Assembly: GCF_015057185.1 (NCBI RefSeq)
Contig: NZ_SVEV01000016.1
Span: 1-64,000, forward strand
From: Pseudobutyrivibrio sp.
GTDB lineage: Bacteria; Bacillota; Clostridia; Lachnospirales; Lachnospiraceae
Direction of reading: 5' to 3'
Length of the DNA stretch: 64,000 nt
Below, in pieces: positions 7,383-17,511 of this stretch (position 1 is its first letter; every line of letters begins with the position of its first letter). The position numbers and the translations under genes are program-made. The notes under the pieces are model-generated. The model was given only the letters and a program-made list of their open reading frames with translations. It ran no database searches and was not told the origin of the DNA.

Positions 7383-7985
7383 TTACTCTGGGTAATTTGT
7401 AGCCAAATCACAAATGGTTTTTACACACATTTCTTCTCCAAGTAATCCGCTATCTAAGATAACGTCATACTCTCTAAAATCACCCCATGTTTTGTCTGTG
7501 TAATATTTGTAATATGTTTTTCTTTGTTTGTCCTTCTTGGCAAGTCGCTTTTCGATACTAACATTCTCGATGTTTTCATATCTTTCTAAGACACGTTTTT
7601 TACGGTGCTCCATGTCGGCATGAATCATTACATTCATACAGCGAACACCTTCTTTTCTGAGGATGTAGTCTGCGCAACGACCAACAATTACGCAAGGCCC
7701 CTTACTAGCACAATCAAGAATGACTTTTTTCTGTGCGATAAAAATCTCATCCTGTGGGCTTTGGAAGTACATTGTGCCAGCTGCTGAAATATCAAACCAC
7801 ATTGCTGTAGAAGATGTGTATTCACCTTGGGTTTCTATAAGCTCTTTTGCATATCCGCTTTCGATAGCGACCCTATTAACTATTTCCCCGTCATAGAATG
7901 GAATGTTTAGCTGTTTTGCTACAGCCTCGCCTATGCTATGTCCGCCGCTGCCGAATTCTCTACTAATTGTAATTACTGGATACAT
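7383..7985 (-). CDS. cytidylate kinase-like family protein
   Basis: A 200-residue P-loop protein of the cytidylate kinase-like family common in clostridia. The N terminus MYPVITISREFGSGGHSIG holds the glycine-rich loop, followed by YDGEIVNR and a GRCADYIL strand. Family members are usually distinct from housekeeping Cmk, and their substrate is often unassigned. The start is placed at ATG 7985, which has GGAGGG 8 bases upstream; an in-frame TTG at 8000 overlaps that ribosome site and is unlikely. It precedes the patatin gene by 32 bases. Confidence 0.8.
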   Translation of the reverse strand: MYPVITISREFGSGGHSIGEAVAKQLNIPFYDGEIVNRVAIESGYAKELIETQGEYTSSTAMWFDISAAGTMYFQSPQDEIFIAQKKVILDCASKGPCVIVGRCADYILRKEGVRCMNVMIHADMEHRKKRVLERYENIENVSIEKRLAKKDKQRKTYYKYYTDKTWGDFREYDVILDSGLLGEEMCVKTICDLATNYPE

Positions 7986-8020
7986 AGTGATTCCCTCCAA
8001 TCTTTTTTCTTACCTATAGT

Positions 8021-8674
8021 TTAAAATTTTTCCGATAAAAAGTCAAAAAGAGTTCTATTTGTCTGATTATTGATATCATAGGCAAAATGGGCATTTTCTC
8101 CTGAATCGCCGCATATATCCACACCAATAATTTTCCTTGCAGAAAATAATTCTTTTAGTATAGAAATCATTTCATCCAAGGACATAGTGCCCTGGTCCCA
8201 ATCCGTAATTGCGAATTTCTCAGAAAGTACGTCTTTATCGATTGAAATATAAATAGGTAAATCTGTTGGAATATCTTTTGCAGGAATCTCATTACCTACA
8301 CCAAATGTAAATACATTTTTAAGATTTTCAAGGGTTTCCGTAGCTTCTAATACCCATCCACCACAGGAGGTAATATCGCCAAAACTAGGAGGCTGATTAT
8401 CAGGATGATGATCAAATAAAACTAAGCTAAATGGGGTAGTGATTTTGTTAAGCCATAGAAGGCTCAGATAGTGGTAGTTTCCAGAATCGATGAAGTGAAT
8501 TCCTTCAGATGGGAATTCCTTTATGCGTTCTATAATAGTTTCTTTTGCAGAGTCATCCAAATAACAACGAGTGCCTTCAAGGTCTCTGCAATCAACTATA
8601 GAGCAATTATTTATTTCTTTAAAGAATGACTGATACTCGTAAGCATCAGTCATTTTAATAATAGTAGTATTCAT
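8021..8674 (-). CDS. arginase/agmatinase-fold protein
   Basis: A 217-residue protein with the metal-binding signatures of the ureohydrolase fold: GNYHYLSLLWL, FDHHPD and SIDKDVL, equivalent to the His/Asp ligands of the Mn cluster. It is shorter than true arginases (about 300 residues), so its activity could be on another ureido or amide substrate. Its ATG overlaps the trkH stop codon by one base, so it is translationally coupled to potassium uptake genes, although no functional link is obvious. Confidence 0.8.
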   Translation of the reverse strand: MNTTIIKMTDAYEYQSFFKEINNCSIVDCRDLEGTRCYLDDSAKETIIERIKEFPSEGIHFIDSGNYHYLSLLWLNKITTPFSLVLFDHHPDNQPPSFGDITSCGGWVLEATETLENLKNVFTFGVGNEIPAKDIPTDLPIYISIDKDVLSEKFAITDWDQGTMSLDEMISILKELFSARKIIGVDICGDSGENAHFAYDINNQTNRTLFDFLSEKF

Positions 8675-10173
8675 TAGTTTTTCATTATCTTTCCAGCATT
8701 TTTAGGTGTCTTATAGTGATAAGTAGTGAATAAGTCTCTCCAGATAGTAGGATGGAAGAGCATCAAAATAGGGAATAACTCTAATCTACCAGCTAGCATA
8801 TCAAAAATTAGAACAAGCTTTGAAGGGCATGAGAAAAATGCAAAATTCTCAGCTGGACCAACTAGGCTAAGTCCTGGACCGATATTACTCATTGTGGCAA
8901 TAACCGCTGTAAATATTGTAGAAAAATCAAGGTTTTCAAAGGAAAGTATAAATACACTTACGAAGAATATAAGCATAAATGTACCAAAAAATACGTTGTT
9001 TGAACGAATTGTCTCATGGTTAACTGGCTTGCCATCCATGATTGTTTTACGAACGCTACGTGGATGAATGTAACCAATAAGTTCTTTGTGCACAGCCTTT
9101 CCCATTAAAACAAAACGAGAAACCTTGATACCACCACCTGTTGAACCAGCGCAGGCACCAATAAACATAAGTAAAACTAAAACGCATCGGCTGGTTTGAG
9201 GCCACTGAGCGAAGTCTGCAGTAGAGAAACCAGTTGATGACTGGATTGAAGTAACCTGGAATGCAGCTTTTGTAAGTGCATCAAATAATCCAGCGCTACA
9301 GCTTAACGTATTTACGGTAATGATACCGATGGAAAGTGCAGTTAAGAAGGAATACATTTTAACCTCTTCCATACGAAAGGCTGTGCGGGCATGATGGAAA
9401 AGAATGTAGTAGTAAAAGTTAAAGTTGACACCAAATATAAACATGAAGACTGCTACAATCCATTGGCAGGCAACATTGAAGCCACCGATACTGCTAGAAT
9501 AAATACCAAATCCTCCTGTACCTGCAGTAGCAATACCAGTATTTATCGCTTCGAATGGAGTCATTCCTGCTATAAGTAGAAGTATTATTTCAGCAGCACA
9601 AAGTCCAAGATATATTAAGTAGAGCATTTGTGCTGTGTTTTTTAGCTTTGGAACAAGCTTGCCAACAGAAGGACCAGGCGATTCAGCTTTCATAAGATTG
9701 AACTGAGAACCGTCGCCTCCGGCCAAAGGTATAACAGTAAGCAAGAATACTAATACACCCATACCACCAACAAGGTGTGTAAAGCTTCGCCAAAACAATG
9801 ATGCATGGCTGAGAGCCTCTACGTTATGTAAAATAGAAGCACCAGTAGTAGTAAATCCGGAAACTGATTCAAATAAAGCATCTATGTAGTTAGGAATCTC
9901 ACCAGTAAGCCAAAGTGGAATAGCGCCGATTACAGATAATACTACCCAAGAAGCACCAGTGCAGAAGAAACCTTCTTTTAAGTAGAAAGAAAACTTTTTA
10001 GGCTTGAAGTAGCTGTTAAGTATTCCAAGAACTAAGCATGGAAAAGCAACAAGAGCATAGTCAAACCAAACATTTTCATGATAAATAAATGCGACTATTA
10101 TAGGTAATGTCAAAAACAGGCCCATGAAGCCTACAACATATCCTAAAATAAATCGAATTACGGAATTATTCAT
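8674..10173 (-). CDS. trkH: Trk-type potassium uptake channel subunit TrkH
   Basis: A 499-residue integral membrane potassium transporter with four P-loop repeats. Filter-like segments are visible: GFTTTGASIL, GTAGTGGFGIY, SSTGFSTADF and SNIGPGLSLVG. It lies directly downstream of trkA, whose regulatory subunit gates it. The trkA stop overlaps the trkH ribosome site region, so the two are coupled. The protein works in the cytoplasmic membrane for osmotic and membrane-potential control. Confidence 0.95.
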   Translation of the reverse strand: MNNSVIRFILGYVVGFMGLFLTLPIIVAFIYHENVWFDYALVAFPCLVLGILNSYFKPKKFSFYLKEGFFCTGASWVVLSVIGAIPLWLTGEIPNYIDALFESVSGFTTTGASILHNVEALSHASLFWRSFTHLVGGMGVLVFLLTVIPLAGGDGSQFNLMKAESPGPSVGKLVPKLKNTAQMLYLIYLGLCAAEIILLLIAGMTPFEAINTGIATAGTGGFGIYSSSIGGFNVACQWIVAVFMFIFGVNFNFYYYILFHHARTAFRMEEVKMYSFLTALSIGIITVNTLSCSAGLFDALTKAAFQVTSIQSSTGFSTADFAQWPQTSRCVLVLLMFIGACAGSTGGGIKVSRFVLMGKAVHKELIGYIHPRSVRKTIMDGKPVNHETIRSNNVFFGTFMLIFFVSVFILSFENLDFSTIFTAVIATMSNIGPGLSLVGPAENFAFFSCPSKLVLIFDMLAGRLELFPILMLFHPTIWRDLFTTYHYKTPKNAGKIMKN

Positions 10174-10179
10174 GTCCGA

Positions 10180-11571
10180 TTACCTCAATGTATCTAATAT
10201 TGTGCCGAAGCCAGTGTGAGTTGTTACAACCATTACAGTATCGCCAACTTCAATTGTATCTGAACCGCTAGGAATAATGATAGTTCCGTTACGGTTGATA
10301 AATGCAATAAGTACGTTATCTTTAAACTGAAGAACAGAAAATGGTACACCAACTGCTCGTGACTTTTCGCTAATATTAAACTCAATAGCTTCTACCTTTT
10401 GATCGAAAAGGTGGTAGAGGGTAAGAATATCATCACCGTCTCCTGACGCACTCTTGGCACGAACATATGCAATAATTGATTCTGCAGTAATGTGTCTTGG
10501 GTAAACAACAGAACCAAGGTTTAATTGTGATAAAACATTATCGAAGTTGATACGGTTAACCTTGGTAACAACCTTTGCATTGCTGACCTGGTTAGCATAT
10601 AAGGTCAAGATAATGTTTTCTTCGTCAATTCCAGTAAGTGGAACAAAGGCTTCTGCGTACTCGATGCCTTCTTCTCTAAGAAGTGATTCATCGCCGCCGT
10701 CACCGTTTATAATAGTTGCCTTTGGAAGAACAGTAGAAAGCTCTTCGCAGCGCTCTTTACTGCGTTCAATAATACTAACGTCAATTTTTGCCTGAAGCAG
10801 TAGCTTTGCAAGATAATACGAAGCCTTGCCACCACCTACGATAAGGCAGTTCTTTACCTGACGAGTCTTGAAACCAATTTCATTAAGGAATGTACGGGCA
10901 AAACGTCTAGCACCTACAGCACATACGATATCATTTGCCTGTAAAACATATTCACCAGTAGGAATAATTACATCAGAGCCACGCTTAACTGCAGTAATAA
11001 GCACTTTGCTGGAAATAGCCTGTGATAAATCCTTTATGGCAAGACCAGACAAAATGTTTCCTTCCTCTATTTTAAATTCAACCATTTCAGCCTGCCCATG
11101 GGCGAATGAAGAAACCTCAAGAGTAGAAGGAAGTGAGAGAATAGATGATATTTCCCTTGCAGCTTCTAACTCTGGATTAATAATCATTACAAGACCAAGC
11201 TTTTCCTGAAGGTATGAAATTTCTTTTGAATAGTCTGGATTTCTAACTCGAGCGATAGATGCGCAATCACCTACCTGCTTCGCAATAGTACAGCAGAGAA
11301 GATTAAGCTCATCAGAGTTAGTAACGGCAATAATGAGATCGGCCTCATTAATACCAGCCTCAACCTGAGTGCTGTAGCTGGCACCATTTCCCTGAATGCC
11401 CATTATGTCGTAGAGATTTGTAAGATTGTCAATACGATCCTGATTTTCATCGATGACAACAATATTGTGTCCTTCTTTGGAGAGTCTATCAACAAGGGTG
11501 CGTCCAACTTTTCCGCAACCTACGATAATTATTTTAAGTCCTCTTTTTTTTGAGGATTTACCAAAAGCCAT
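10180..11571 (-). CDS. trkA: Trk potassium uptake regulator TrkA
   Basis: A 463-residue cytosolic gating subunit with two tandem RCK units. The Rossmann motifs are IVGCGKVGRTLVD in the first half and IVGGGKASYYLAK in the second, each followed by a TrkA-C domain. Such proteins bind NAD(H) or nucleotides and open the TrkH channel. GGAGG lies 8 bases before the ATG. It is the upstream partner of trkH. Confidence 0.95.
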   Translation of the reverse strand: MAFGKSSKKRGLKIIIVGCGKVGRTLVDRLSKEGHNIVVIDENQDRIDNLTNLYDIMGIQGNGASYSTQVEAGINEADLIIAVTNSDELNLLCCTIAKQVGDCASIARVRNPDYSKEISYLQEKLGLVMIINPELEAAREISSILSLPSTLEVSSFAHGQAEMVEFKIEEGNILSGLAIKDLSQAISSKVLITAVKRGSDVIIPTGEYVLQANDIVCAVGARRFARTFLNEIGFKTRQVKNCLIVGGGKASYYLAKLLLQAKIDVSIIERSKERCEELSTVLPKATIINGDGGDESLLREEGIEYAEAFVPLTGIDEENIILTLYANQVSNAKVVTKVNRINFDNVLSQLNLGSVVYPRHITAESIIAYVRAKSASGDGDDILTLYHLFDQKVEAIEFNISEKSRAVGVPFSVLQFKDNVLIAFINRNGTIIIPSGSDTIEVGDTVMVVTTHTGFGTILDTLR

Positions 11572-11667
11572 TTTATTGCCTCCAATTATTTATACTATTG
11601 GGAAGAAATTGCTTTAGCACAAAATCATCCATATCATAATTTAGTCTAAAAGAGGCAAAAGTGCAAG

Positions 11668-12168
11668 TTATATTCTAACATCCACTTTTCTTGTTATTTT
11701 CCTAGCATTTGTATATAAATCATTTAGGTACTGATTCTCTTTATCAAAGAACTTTGTAAACCTCTCTCGTTTGAAGTTTTTGGCTGCAGAATCATATACA
11801 GAAAGCGTGCCATCGCTATCAATACTTATACCTATTTTCTTTAACTCACTTTCGTATTGTGCGTTGAGATTTTTTATATTATTGGCGGCATTTTTGACTG
11901 CGGTATTGTTTGAACCATATTTTTGCGCAGACGATATAGTATAGTTAATAGTATCTGCAAAAGCCTTTAGTTTTTCTTGTACTTGGCTTTCAGACGCCTC
12001 TTCAAAATCAAAATCTTGAAGTTTTCTTACAGCATTGCGAAGTGCACTGGCATCTGCCATTGACAGAGTGCCTGTGGTAGCGTCTTTACGATTAGAAGTC
12101 TTCACCAGTGAATTGTAGTTATTATAATAAACACGTAATGTCAGTGAATTTGTAATACTTAAACTCAT
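11668..12168 (-). CDS. conserved-looking protein of unknown function
   Basis: A 166-residue protein with AAGGAG before the ATG. The N terminus MSLSITNSLTLRVYYNNYN is Ser/Asn-rich and amphipathic, the middle is helical, and there is a Y(D)SAAKNF segment near 125. The overall style (Asn/Ser/Ala-rich helices without Cys) recalls flagellar or secreted structural proteins, but I see no diagnostic motif. It reads divergently from guaA and is 96 bases upstream of trkA, without an evident link to either. No function is assigned. Confidence 0.6.
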   Translation of the reverse strand: MSLSITNSLTLRVYYNNYNSLVKTSNRKDATTGTLSMADASALRNAVRKLQDFDFEEASESQVQEKLKAFADTINYTISSAQKYGSNNTAVKNAANNIKNLNAQYESELKKIGISIDSDGTLSVYDSAAKNFKRERFTKFFDKENQYLNDLYTNARKITRKVDVRI

Positions 12169-12244
12169 ATAAAACTCCTTATAAAAAGTTTCACTTATCT
12201 TTATAATTTATCGTAAGAAAATGTTAAATTGTTAATATTTTCAG

Positions 12245-12273
12245 TTGAAGAAAAGCTAAATTTATACTATATT
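12245..12273 (+). promoter_or_regulatory. guaA promoter
   Basis: TTGAAG (12245-12250) and TATATT (12268-12273) are separated by exactly 17 bases and lie 41 bases before the guaA start, matching a sigma-A promoter. No purine riboswitch was recognised in the short leader. Confidence 0.6.
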
Positions 12274-12313
12274 AGAGAAAATTTTAATAGTCATTTATTA
12301 GAAGGAGTGTCTA

Positions 12314-13861
12314 ATGAACCAGGAAAAAGTCATTGTTATTGACTTTGGCGGACAGTATAACCAGCTGGTTGCTCGTCGCGTCAGAGAGTGTAACGTCTAT
12401 TGCGAGATTTATTCTTATCGCACCCCTATTGATCAAATCAAAGAAATGAATCCTAAGGGTATTATCCTTACAGGTGGACCTAATTCTTGTTATGAGGATG
12501 GAGCACCTACTTACACAAAGGAACTTTTTGAGTTAGGAATACCAGTTCTTGGTCTTTGCTATGGTGCACAGCTTATGATGCATCTTCTTGGAGGCAAAGT
12601 AGAAAAAGCTCCAGTTCGTGAGTACGGAAAGACTGAAACATTTATTGATGGTGCTACAAATTCTATATTTGCAGGTGTTGAAAAGTCTACTATTGTTTGG
12701 ATGAGTCATTTTGACTACATAAGCAAAGTCGCTCCTGATTTTGAAATCATAGCACACACAGCAGATTGTCCAGTTGCAGCAGCTGCATGCGAGGACAAAA
12801 AGCTTTATGCCATTCAGTTTCACCCAGAGGTTCTTCACACAGTTAAGGGTAAGGACATTTTATTTAATTTTGTTCGCAACATTTGTGGCACATCAGGTGA
12901 GTGGAGAATGGATTCTTTTGTTGAGCACACAATCGGTGAGATTCGTGAGCGTGTTGGCAATGGCAAAGTACTTCTTGCCCTTTCAGGTGGTGTTGATTCA
13001 TCTGTCCTTGCGGCACTTCTTGCAAAGGCAATTGGAAAGCAGCTTACTTGTGTATTTGTAGACCATGGTCTTCTTCGTAAAAACGAAGGTGACGAAGTAG
13101 AAGGCGTATTCGGTCCAAATGGTTCATTTGATATTAATTTTGTACGTGTTAATGCAGCTGAGAGATATTATGCAAAGCTTGCTGGAGTTACAGAGCCAGA
13201 GCAAAAGCGTAAAATCATCGGCGAAGAATTTATTCGTGTATTCGAAGAAGAAGCCAAGAAGATTGGTACAGTAGACTTCCTTGCTCAGGGTACTATTTAT
13301 CCTGACGTTGTTGAGTCTGGACTTGGTGGTGAGTCAGTTGTTATCAAGTCACATCACAACGTAGGTGGTCTTCCTGATTATGTTGATTTCAAAGAAATCA
13401 TTGAGCCACTTCGCAATCTTTTCAAGGATGAGGTTCGTAAGGTTGGTCTTGAGCTCGGTCTTCCAGAATACCTTGTATTCCGCCAGCCATTCCCAGGCCC
13501 AGGTCTTGGAATCCGTATCATTGGTGAGGTAACAGCAGAAAAGGTACGTATCGTTCAGGATGCTGACTATATCTATCGTACAGAGCTTGCAGAAGCAGGT
13601 CTTGAGAAATTGCCAGATCAGTATTTTGCAGCACTTTCAAATATGCGTTCCGTAGGCGTTATGGGTGACGAGCGTACATATGACTACGCAGTAGTCCTTA
13701 GAGCAGTTGAGACTATCGACTTCATGACAGCAGAAGCTTCAGAGATTCCATTTGAGGTACTTCAGCGTGTAATGAGCCGTATCATCAACGAGGTTAAGGG
13801 TGTTAACCGCGTAATGTACGACCTTACATCTAAGCCACCTGGAACTGTAGAGATGGAATAA
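12314..13861 (+). CDS. guaA: GMP synthase (glutamine-hydrolysing)
   Basis: Converts XMP to GMP using ATP and glutamine. The 515-residue protein has an N-terminal class I glutamine amidotransferase domain (catalytic Cys in GLCYGAQL, His-Glu in FHPEV), an ATP pyrophosphatase domain with the SGGVDSS loop, and the C-terminal dimerisation domain ending in [13 protein letters not shown], typical of GuaA. GAAGGAG precedes the ATG. It stands alone between a promoter and a terminator. Confidence 0.98.
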   Translation: MNQEKVIVIDFGGQYNQLVARRVRECNVYCEIYSYRTPIDQIKEMNPKGIILTGGPNSCYEDGAPTYTKELFELGIPVLGLCYGAQLMMHLLGGKVEKAPVREYGKTETFIDGATNSIFAGVEKSTIVWMSHFDYISKVAPDFEIIAHTADCPVAAAACEDKKLYAIQFHPEVLHTVKGKDILFNFVRNICGTSGEWRMDSFVEHTIGEIRERVGNGKVLLALSGGVDSSVLAALLAKAIGKQLTCVFVDHGLLRKNEGDEVEGVFGPNGSFDINFVRVNAAERYYAKLAGVTEPEQKRKIIGEEFIRVFEEEAKKIGTVDFLAQGTIYPDVVESGLGGESVVIKSHHNVGGLPDYVDFKEIIEPLRNLFKDEVRKVGLELGLPEYLVFRQPFPGPGLGIRIIGEVTAEKVRIVQDADYIYRTELAEAGLEKLPDQYFAALSNMRSVGVMGDERTYDYAVVLRAVETIDFMTAEASEIPFEVLQRVMSRIINEVKGVNRVMYDLTSKPPGTVEME

Positions 13862-13870
13862 AACTTAATC

Positions 13871-13912
13871 GACCTGAGAACATTGAAAATTCAATGTCCT
13901 CAGGTCTTTTTT
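13871..13912 (+). terminator. guaA terminator
   Basis: GACCTGAG (13871-13878) pairs with CTCAGGTC (13899-13906), with an inner ATTGAA/TTCAAT stem, followed by six T residues. Confidence 0.9.
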
Positions 13913-14038
13913 ATTATCTAGTGACAATAAAATTGGATAAATTAGATCATATCCGTTAAATTGTTAAAATATGTGTTAGTATAAAAATAGTTGGATATGT
14001 GATAGTAATATATGAATCAATGACATTGGAGGGGTTGA

Positions 14039-14917
14039 ATGCATTTCGTAAATGCGAAGGGGATACTAACTGCAAATAATGGTTGTTGCGGTATGAATAT
14101 ATACCGTGGGTGCACACATGGCTGTATATATTGCGATAGCAGAAGCAAATGCTATCAGTTCACCCATGCCTTTGAGGATATTGAGGTGAAGCAGAATGCC
14201 CCAGAGCTTTTGGGGGCTGCTCTCAAATCTAAAAGAAAGAAATGTATGATTGGCACAGGTGCCATGTCAGATCCATATATGCATTGTGAAAAGCAACTAA
14301 AGCTCACAAGACAGTGCCTAGAAATCATTTCAAAATATGAATTTGGCATAGCTATTCAGACAAAGTCAGACAGAATTCTTAGAGACATTGAACTTTTGGA
14401 TGAAATCAACCAGAAGGCAAAGGCGGTAGTACAGATGACGTTGACCACTTTTGACGATGGCTTGTGCGCAATCATAGAGCCAAATGTTTGCAATACAAAA
14501 CGTAGAATACAGGTGCTAGAGGAGATGCAAAAGCGCGGCATTCCAACAGTGGTTTGGCTGACTCCAATTCTTCCTTTTATAAATGATAATGAAGAAAACG
14601 TAAATGCGATACTTAAGGAATGTATTCGTGTGGGGGTGAAGGGGATTATTTGCTTTGATATGGGAGTGACTTTGAGGGAAGGCGACAGGGAATATTTTTA
14701 TGAAGCTTTGGATAGAAATTTCCCTGGACTGAAAGAAAAATACATTAAAACTTATGGCAATTCCTATAATGTACCAAGCCCTAACAGCAAAAAATTAATG
14801 AGCATATTTGAGGACACATGTGAAGCTCATAATATTCTTTATAAACCTAATGACTGCTTTAATTACTTGAATGACTTGCCGGAGAAATATGAACAGCTAA
14901 CTCTAGATTTGCTATAA
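14039..14917 (+). CDS. radical SAM protein, SPL-like family
   Basis: A 292-residue iron-sulfur enzyme. The CxxxCxxC cluster motif is Cys25, Cys29 and Cys32 in GCTHGCIYC, which binds the 4Fe-4S cluster that cleaves S-adenosylmethionine. GTGAMSDPYMHCE follows, as in clostridial relatives annotated as radical SAM or SPL-family proteins. The spore photoproduct lyase cysteine cannot be placed confidently, so substrate is unassigned. GGAGGGG precedes the ATG. Confidence 0.85.
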   Translation: MHFVNAKGILTANNGCCGMNIYRGCTHGCIYCDSRSKCYQFTHAFEDIEVKQNAPELLGAALKSKRKKCMIGTGAMSDPYMHCEKQLKLTRQCLEIISKYEFGIAIQTKSDRILRDIELLDEINQKAKAVVQMTLTTFDDGLCAIIEPNVCNTKRRIQVLEEMQKRGIPTVVWLTPILPFINDNEENVNAILKECIRVGVKGIICFDMGVTLREGDREYFYEALDRNFPGLKEKYIKTYGNSYNVPSPNSKKLMSIFEDTCEAHNILYKPNDCFNYLNDLPEKYEQLTLDLL

Positions 14918-15015
14918 TCTTATGCAGGGAAGAATTTTGGAATTGCTGGCGTATGGCTTTGCTATGTAACAATTATGAGGTTTATTATACTAAAAAAATG
15001 TGGAGGGCTAAGACA

Positions 15016-15369
15016 ATGATTAAAGTTTATTGTTATGAAAGATGCACTACTTGCAAAAAAGCATTGAAGTGGCTTGATGATAATAAAATCAAATATGAGC
15101 TCATAGATATTAAAGGGAGCAATCCGGACAAGACGACATTAAAAGTTGCTTATGAAAAAAGTGGTCAGCCACTTAAGAAATTTTTCAATACAAGTGGACA
15201 ACTCTATAGGGGAATGGAATTATCAAAGAAGCTTCCAGATATGAGTGAGGATGAGCAGCTTAATCTATTGGCAACGGATGGAATGCTTGTAAAGCGTCCT
15301 CTTGTAATAGGGGAAGACTTTGTTTTATTAGGCTTCAAGGAAGCAGAGTGGACTCAGACTCTCAAATAG
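15016..15369 (+). CDS. Spx/ArsC-like thioredoxin-fold protein
   Basis: A 117-residue protein of the ArsC/Spx/MgsR family. The redox pair is CTTC at residues 10-13 (MIKVYCYERCTTCKKAL), and the KRPLVIGEDFVLLGF block near the C terminus is characteristic. Start is ATG 15016, with GGAGG 9 bases upstream; the longer in-frame extension back to 14953 lacks a ribosome site. Spx proteins bind RNA polymerase under thiol stress, while ArsC reduces arsenate; absence of arsenic genes nearby favours a regulatory or redox role, but this is not settled. Confidence 0.85.
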   Translation: MIKVYCYERCTTCKKALKWLDDNKIKYELIDIKGSNPDKTTLKVAYEKSGQPLKKFFNTSGQLYRGMELSKKLPDMSEDEQLNLLATDGMLVKRPLVIGEDFVLLGFKEAEWTQTLK

Positions 15370-15397
15370 AAAATCAAACGATATAGTGAGGTAATAA

Positions 15398-16228
15398 ATG
15401 ATATACATAGGCTGTCACTTGTCAGTGACAAATGGATATGAAGCAATGGGACGCCAGATGGTGGATTTTGGTGGAAACACATTTGCTTGGTTTACAAGAA
15501 ATCCACGTGGTGGAAAAGCAAAGGATATAGAGCCAGAAGATGTTGAAAAGCTTCAGGAGATTCTTGAAAAAGAAAAGTTCGGGACCCTTGTAGCACATGC
15601 TAGTTACACAATGAATCTTTGTTCAGCAAAACTAGAGACCAGAGCAAACGCTCTTGATATGCTTAAGCAGGATTTACAGAGAATGGAACAGGTTCCAAAT
15701 CAATACTACAATTTCCATCCTGGTTCCCACACAGGGCAAGGAGTAGAAACTGGTATTCAGCAGATTGCTGATGGACTTAATGCAGCTTTATTTGAAGACA
15801 TGCACACTACAGTGTTATTAGAGACTATGGCTGGTAAAGGCTCAGAGGTAGGTAAAACTTTCGAGGAATTAAGAGAGATTATAGACCGCATAACGCTTAG
15901 CGATAAGTTAGGTGTTTGCCTTGACACCTGCCATGTATGGGATGGTGGATATGATATCGTAAATAACCTTGATGGTGTTCTTACTCAGTTTGATAAAATT
16001 GTCGGTTTGGATAGATTGAAGGCAATACATTTCAACGATAGTAAAAACGAATGTGGTGCGGCAAAGGATCGTCACGAGAAGCTTGTGCAGGGATGTATTG
16101 GAATGGAAGCAATGAAACGAGTTGCAACACATCCTGTTCTTCAAAATCTTCCATTTATTTTGGAAACACCAAACGATGATGCAGGATATATAGAAGAAAT
16201 AGCGATTGTAAATAGTTGGATGTCTTGA
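15398..16228 (+). CDS. nfo: deoxyribonuclease IV (AP endonuclease)
   Basis: Endonuclease IV repairs abasic sites in DNA by cutting 5' of the lesion with a trinuclear zinc centre. The 276-residue protein shows the metal-ligand motifs YNFHPGSH, LLETMAGKGSEVG, LGVCLDTCHVWDGGYD, HFNDSK, GAAKDRHEKL and FILETP in the family order. GTGAGG precedes the ATG, 28 bases after the Spx-like gene, so the two may form a stress-response pair. Confidence 0.96.
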   Translation: MIYIGCHLSVTNGYEAMGRQMVDFGGNTFAWFTRNPRGGKAKDIEPEDVEKLQEILEKEKFGTLVAHASYTMNLCSAKLETRANALDMLKQDLQRMEQVPNQYYNFHPGSHTGQGVETGIQQIADGLNAALFEDMHTTVLLETMAGKGSEVGKTFEELREIIDRITLSDKLGVCLDTCHVWDGGYDIVNNLDGVLTQFDKIVGLDRLKAIHFNDSKNECGAAKDRHEKLVQGCIGMEAMKRVATHPVLQNLPFILETPNDDAGYIEEIAIVNSWMS

Positions 16229-16319
16229 GATAGCAGATGATGAGTTTTATTTATAAATTGATTTAATGCACTAAGAGCCATAGAAAGTTTTGTAAAAAAG
16301 TAAAACATATAGAAGTACT

Positions 16320-16353
16320 AAGTGTTGTTTCGTAAAAAACGACACTTTTCTTT
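16320..16353 (+). terminator. terminator after nfo
   Basis: AAGTGTTGTTT (16320-16330) pairs with AAACGACACTT (16337-16347), with one T-G wobble, followed by TTCTTT. It separates nfo from the next transcription unit. Confidence 0.75.
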
Positions 16354-16427
16354 ATTGTGTTGTATATAAGACGACTGTTAGATAAAATGCTTACTGGATG
16401 TATGAATGTAAAGGGGATGATTTAATA

Positions 16428-16952
16428 ATGGTTCTATTAGTTATTGATGTACAAAAAGGAATTACAGACGAGAGATTATACAATTATAAAGAGTTTATAG
16501 AAAACACATCAAGGCTGATACAGACAGCTCGTGATAATAATGTAGAGGTTATTTATGTACAGCATGACGACGGTCCAGGTACAGGATTTTCTGTAGGTGA
16601 TGAGGACTATGAAATAGCAGATCAGGTTGCACCACTAGGTAATGAGAGGATTTTTACAAAGACTGTAAATAGTTGCTTTGGAAATCCAGATTTTGTATCG
16701 TATTTACAGCAGACTGGCACAAGAGAACTTATGATAGTGGGGCTTCAGACCAACTTTTGCATAGATGCAACAGTAAAGTCTGCTTTTGATAGAGGCTATA
16801 AGGTTATAGTACCAACTGGATGCAATTCAACATTTGACAATGATTACATGAATGCTGAAACTACATATAGATATTATAATGAGATGATGTGGCCAAAGAG
16901 GTTTGCCGACTGTGTATCTACCCAGGATGCAGAGCGTATATTGAAAAAGTAA
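16428..16952 (+). CDS. isochorismatase-family cysteine hydrolase
   Basis: A 174-residue hydrolase of the isochorismatase superfamily with the expected triad: Asp7 (LVIDVQKG), Lys78 (FTKTVNS) and Cys111 (TNFCID). Start is ATG 16428 after AAGGGGA; the ORF extends upstream to 16398 but without a ribosome site. Family members hydrolyse nicotinamide, pyrazinamide, ureido or related amides; the substrate here cannot be told. No siderophore genes lie nearby, so an isochorismate role is unlikely. Confidence 0.85.
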   Translation: MVLLVIDVQKGITDERLYNYKEFIENTSRLIQTARDNNVEVIYVQHDDGPGTGFSVGDEDYEIADQVAPLGNERIFTKTVNSCFGNPDFVSYLQQTGTRELMIVGLQTNFCIDATVKSAFDRGYKVIVPTGCNSTFDNDYMNAETTYRYYNEMMWPKRFADCVSTQDAERILKK

Positions 16953-17009
16953 TTACTGATTGAACTGATGCAAGATGACATAATGTGTCTATAAAGAATG
17001 GAGACTAAC

Positions 17010-17492
17010 ATGAGAATAATAGAAAAAGCGACAGAAAAAGATAAAGACGAAATTCTTAAACTTTATAAATCACAGCTTGGTAGGCAGTATTGCCCTTGGA
17101 ATGAATACTATCCTACAATGGAAGAGATAGATTTTGATTTATCTAGGGATGCTTTGTTTGTAATGAGAGAAGATGGCAAGATAATTGCTGCTATTTCAAT
17201 AGATGACGATGATTCTGTTAATAATTTAGAGTGTTGGACATCCGAGTTACAGCCAGGCGGAGAGCTTTCAAGGCTTGCGGTTAGCCCGGATTGCCAAGGC
17301 AAAGGCTTGGCTAAAGAGATGATTGAAAAGGGCCTGGAAGAGCTAAAAAATAGAAGCTATAAGAGCCTTCATTTCCTAGTAAATAGGCATAATCTTAAAG
17401 CGCTTAAATGCTATTCAGCATTTAAGTTTAACAAGGTTGGGGAATGTGAGTTGTACGAGCAACCAATGCTTTGCTATGAGATGGAACTATAA
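17010..17492 (+). CDS. GNAT-family N-acetyltransferase
   Basis: A 160-residue acetyl-CoA-dependent transferase. The acetyl-CoA-binding strand-loop is LSRLAVSPDCQGKGLAKEMI (R/Q-x-x-G-x-G/A type). ATG 17010 has GGAG 6 bases upstream; the ATG at 16998 is possible but lacks a site. The acceptor substrate is not predictable. It overlaps the out-of-frame extension of the next gene but not its likely coding part. Confidence 0.85.
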   Translation: MRIIEKATEKDKDEILKLYKSQLGRQYCPWNEYYPTMEEIDFDLSRDALFVMREDGKIIAAISIDDDDSVNNLECWTSELQPGGELSRLAVSPDCQGKGLAKEMIEKGLEELKNRSYKSLHFLVNRHNLKALKCYSAFKFNKVGECELYEQPMLCYEMEL

Positions 17493-17511
17493 ATTGAAAG
17501 GACAGATAACG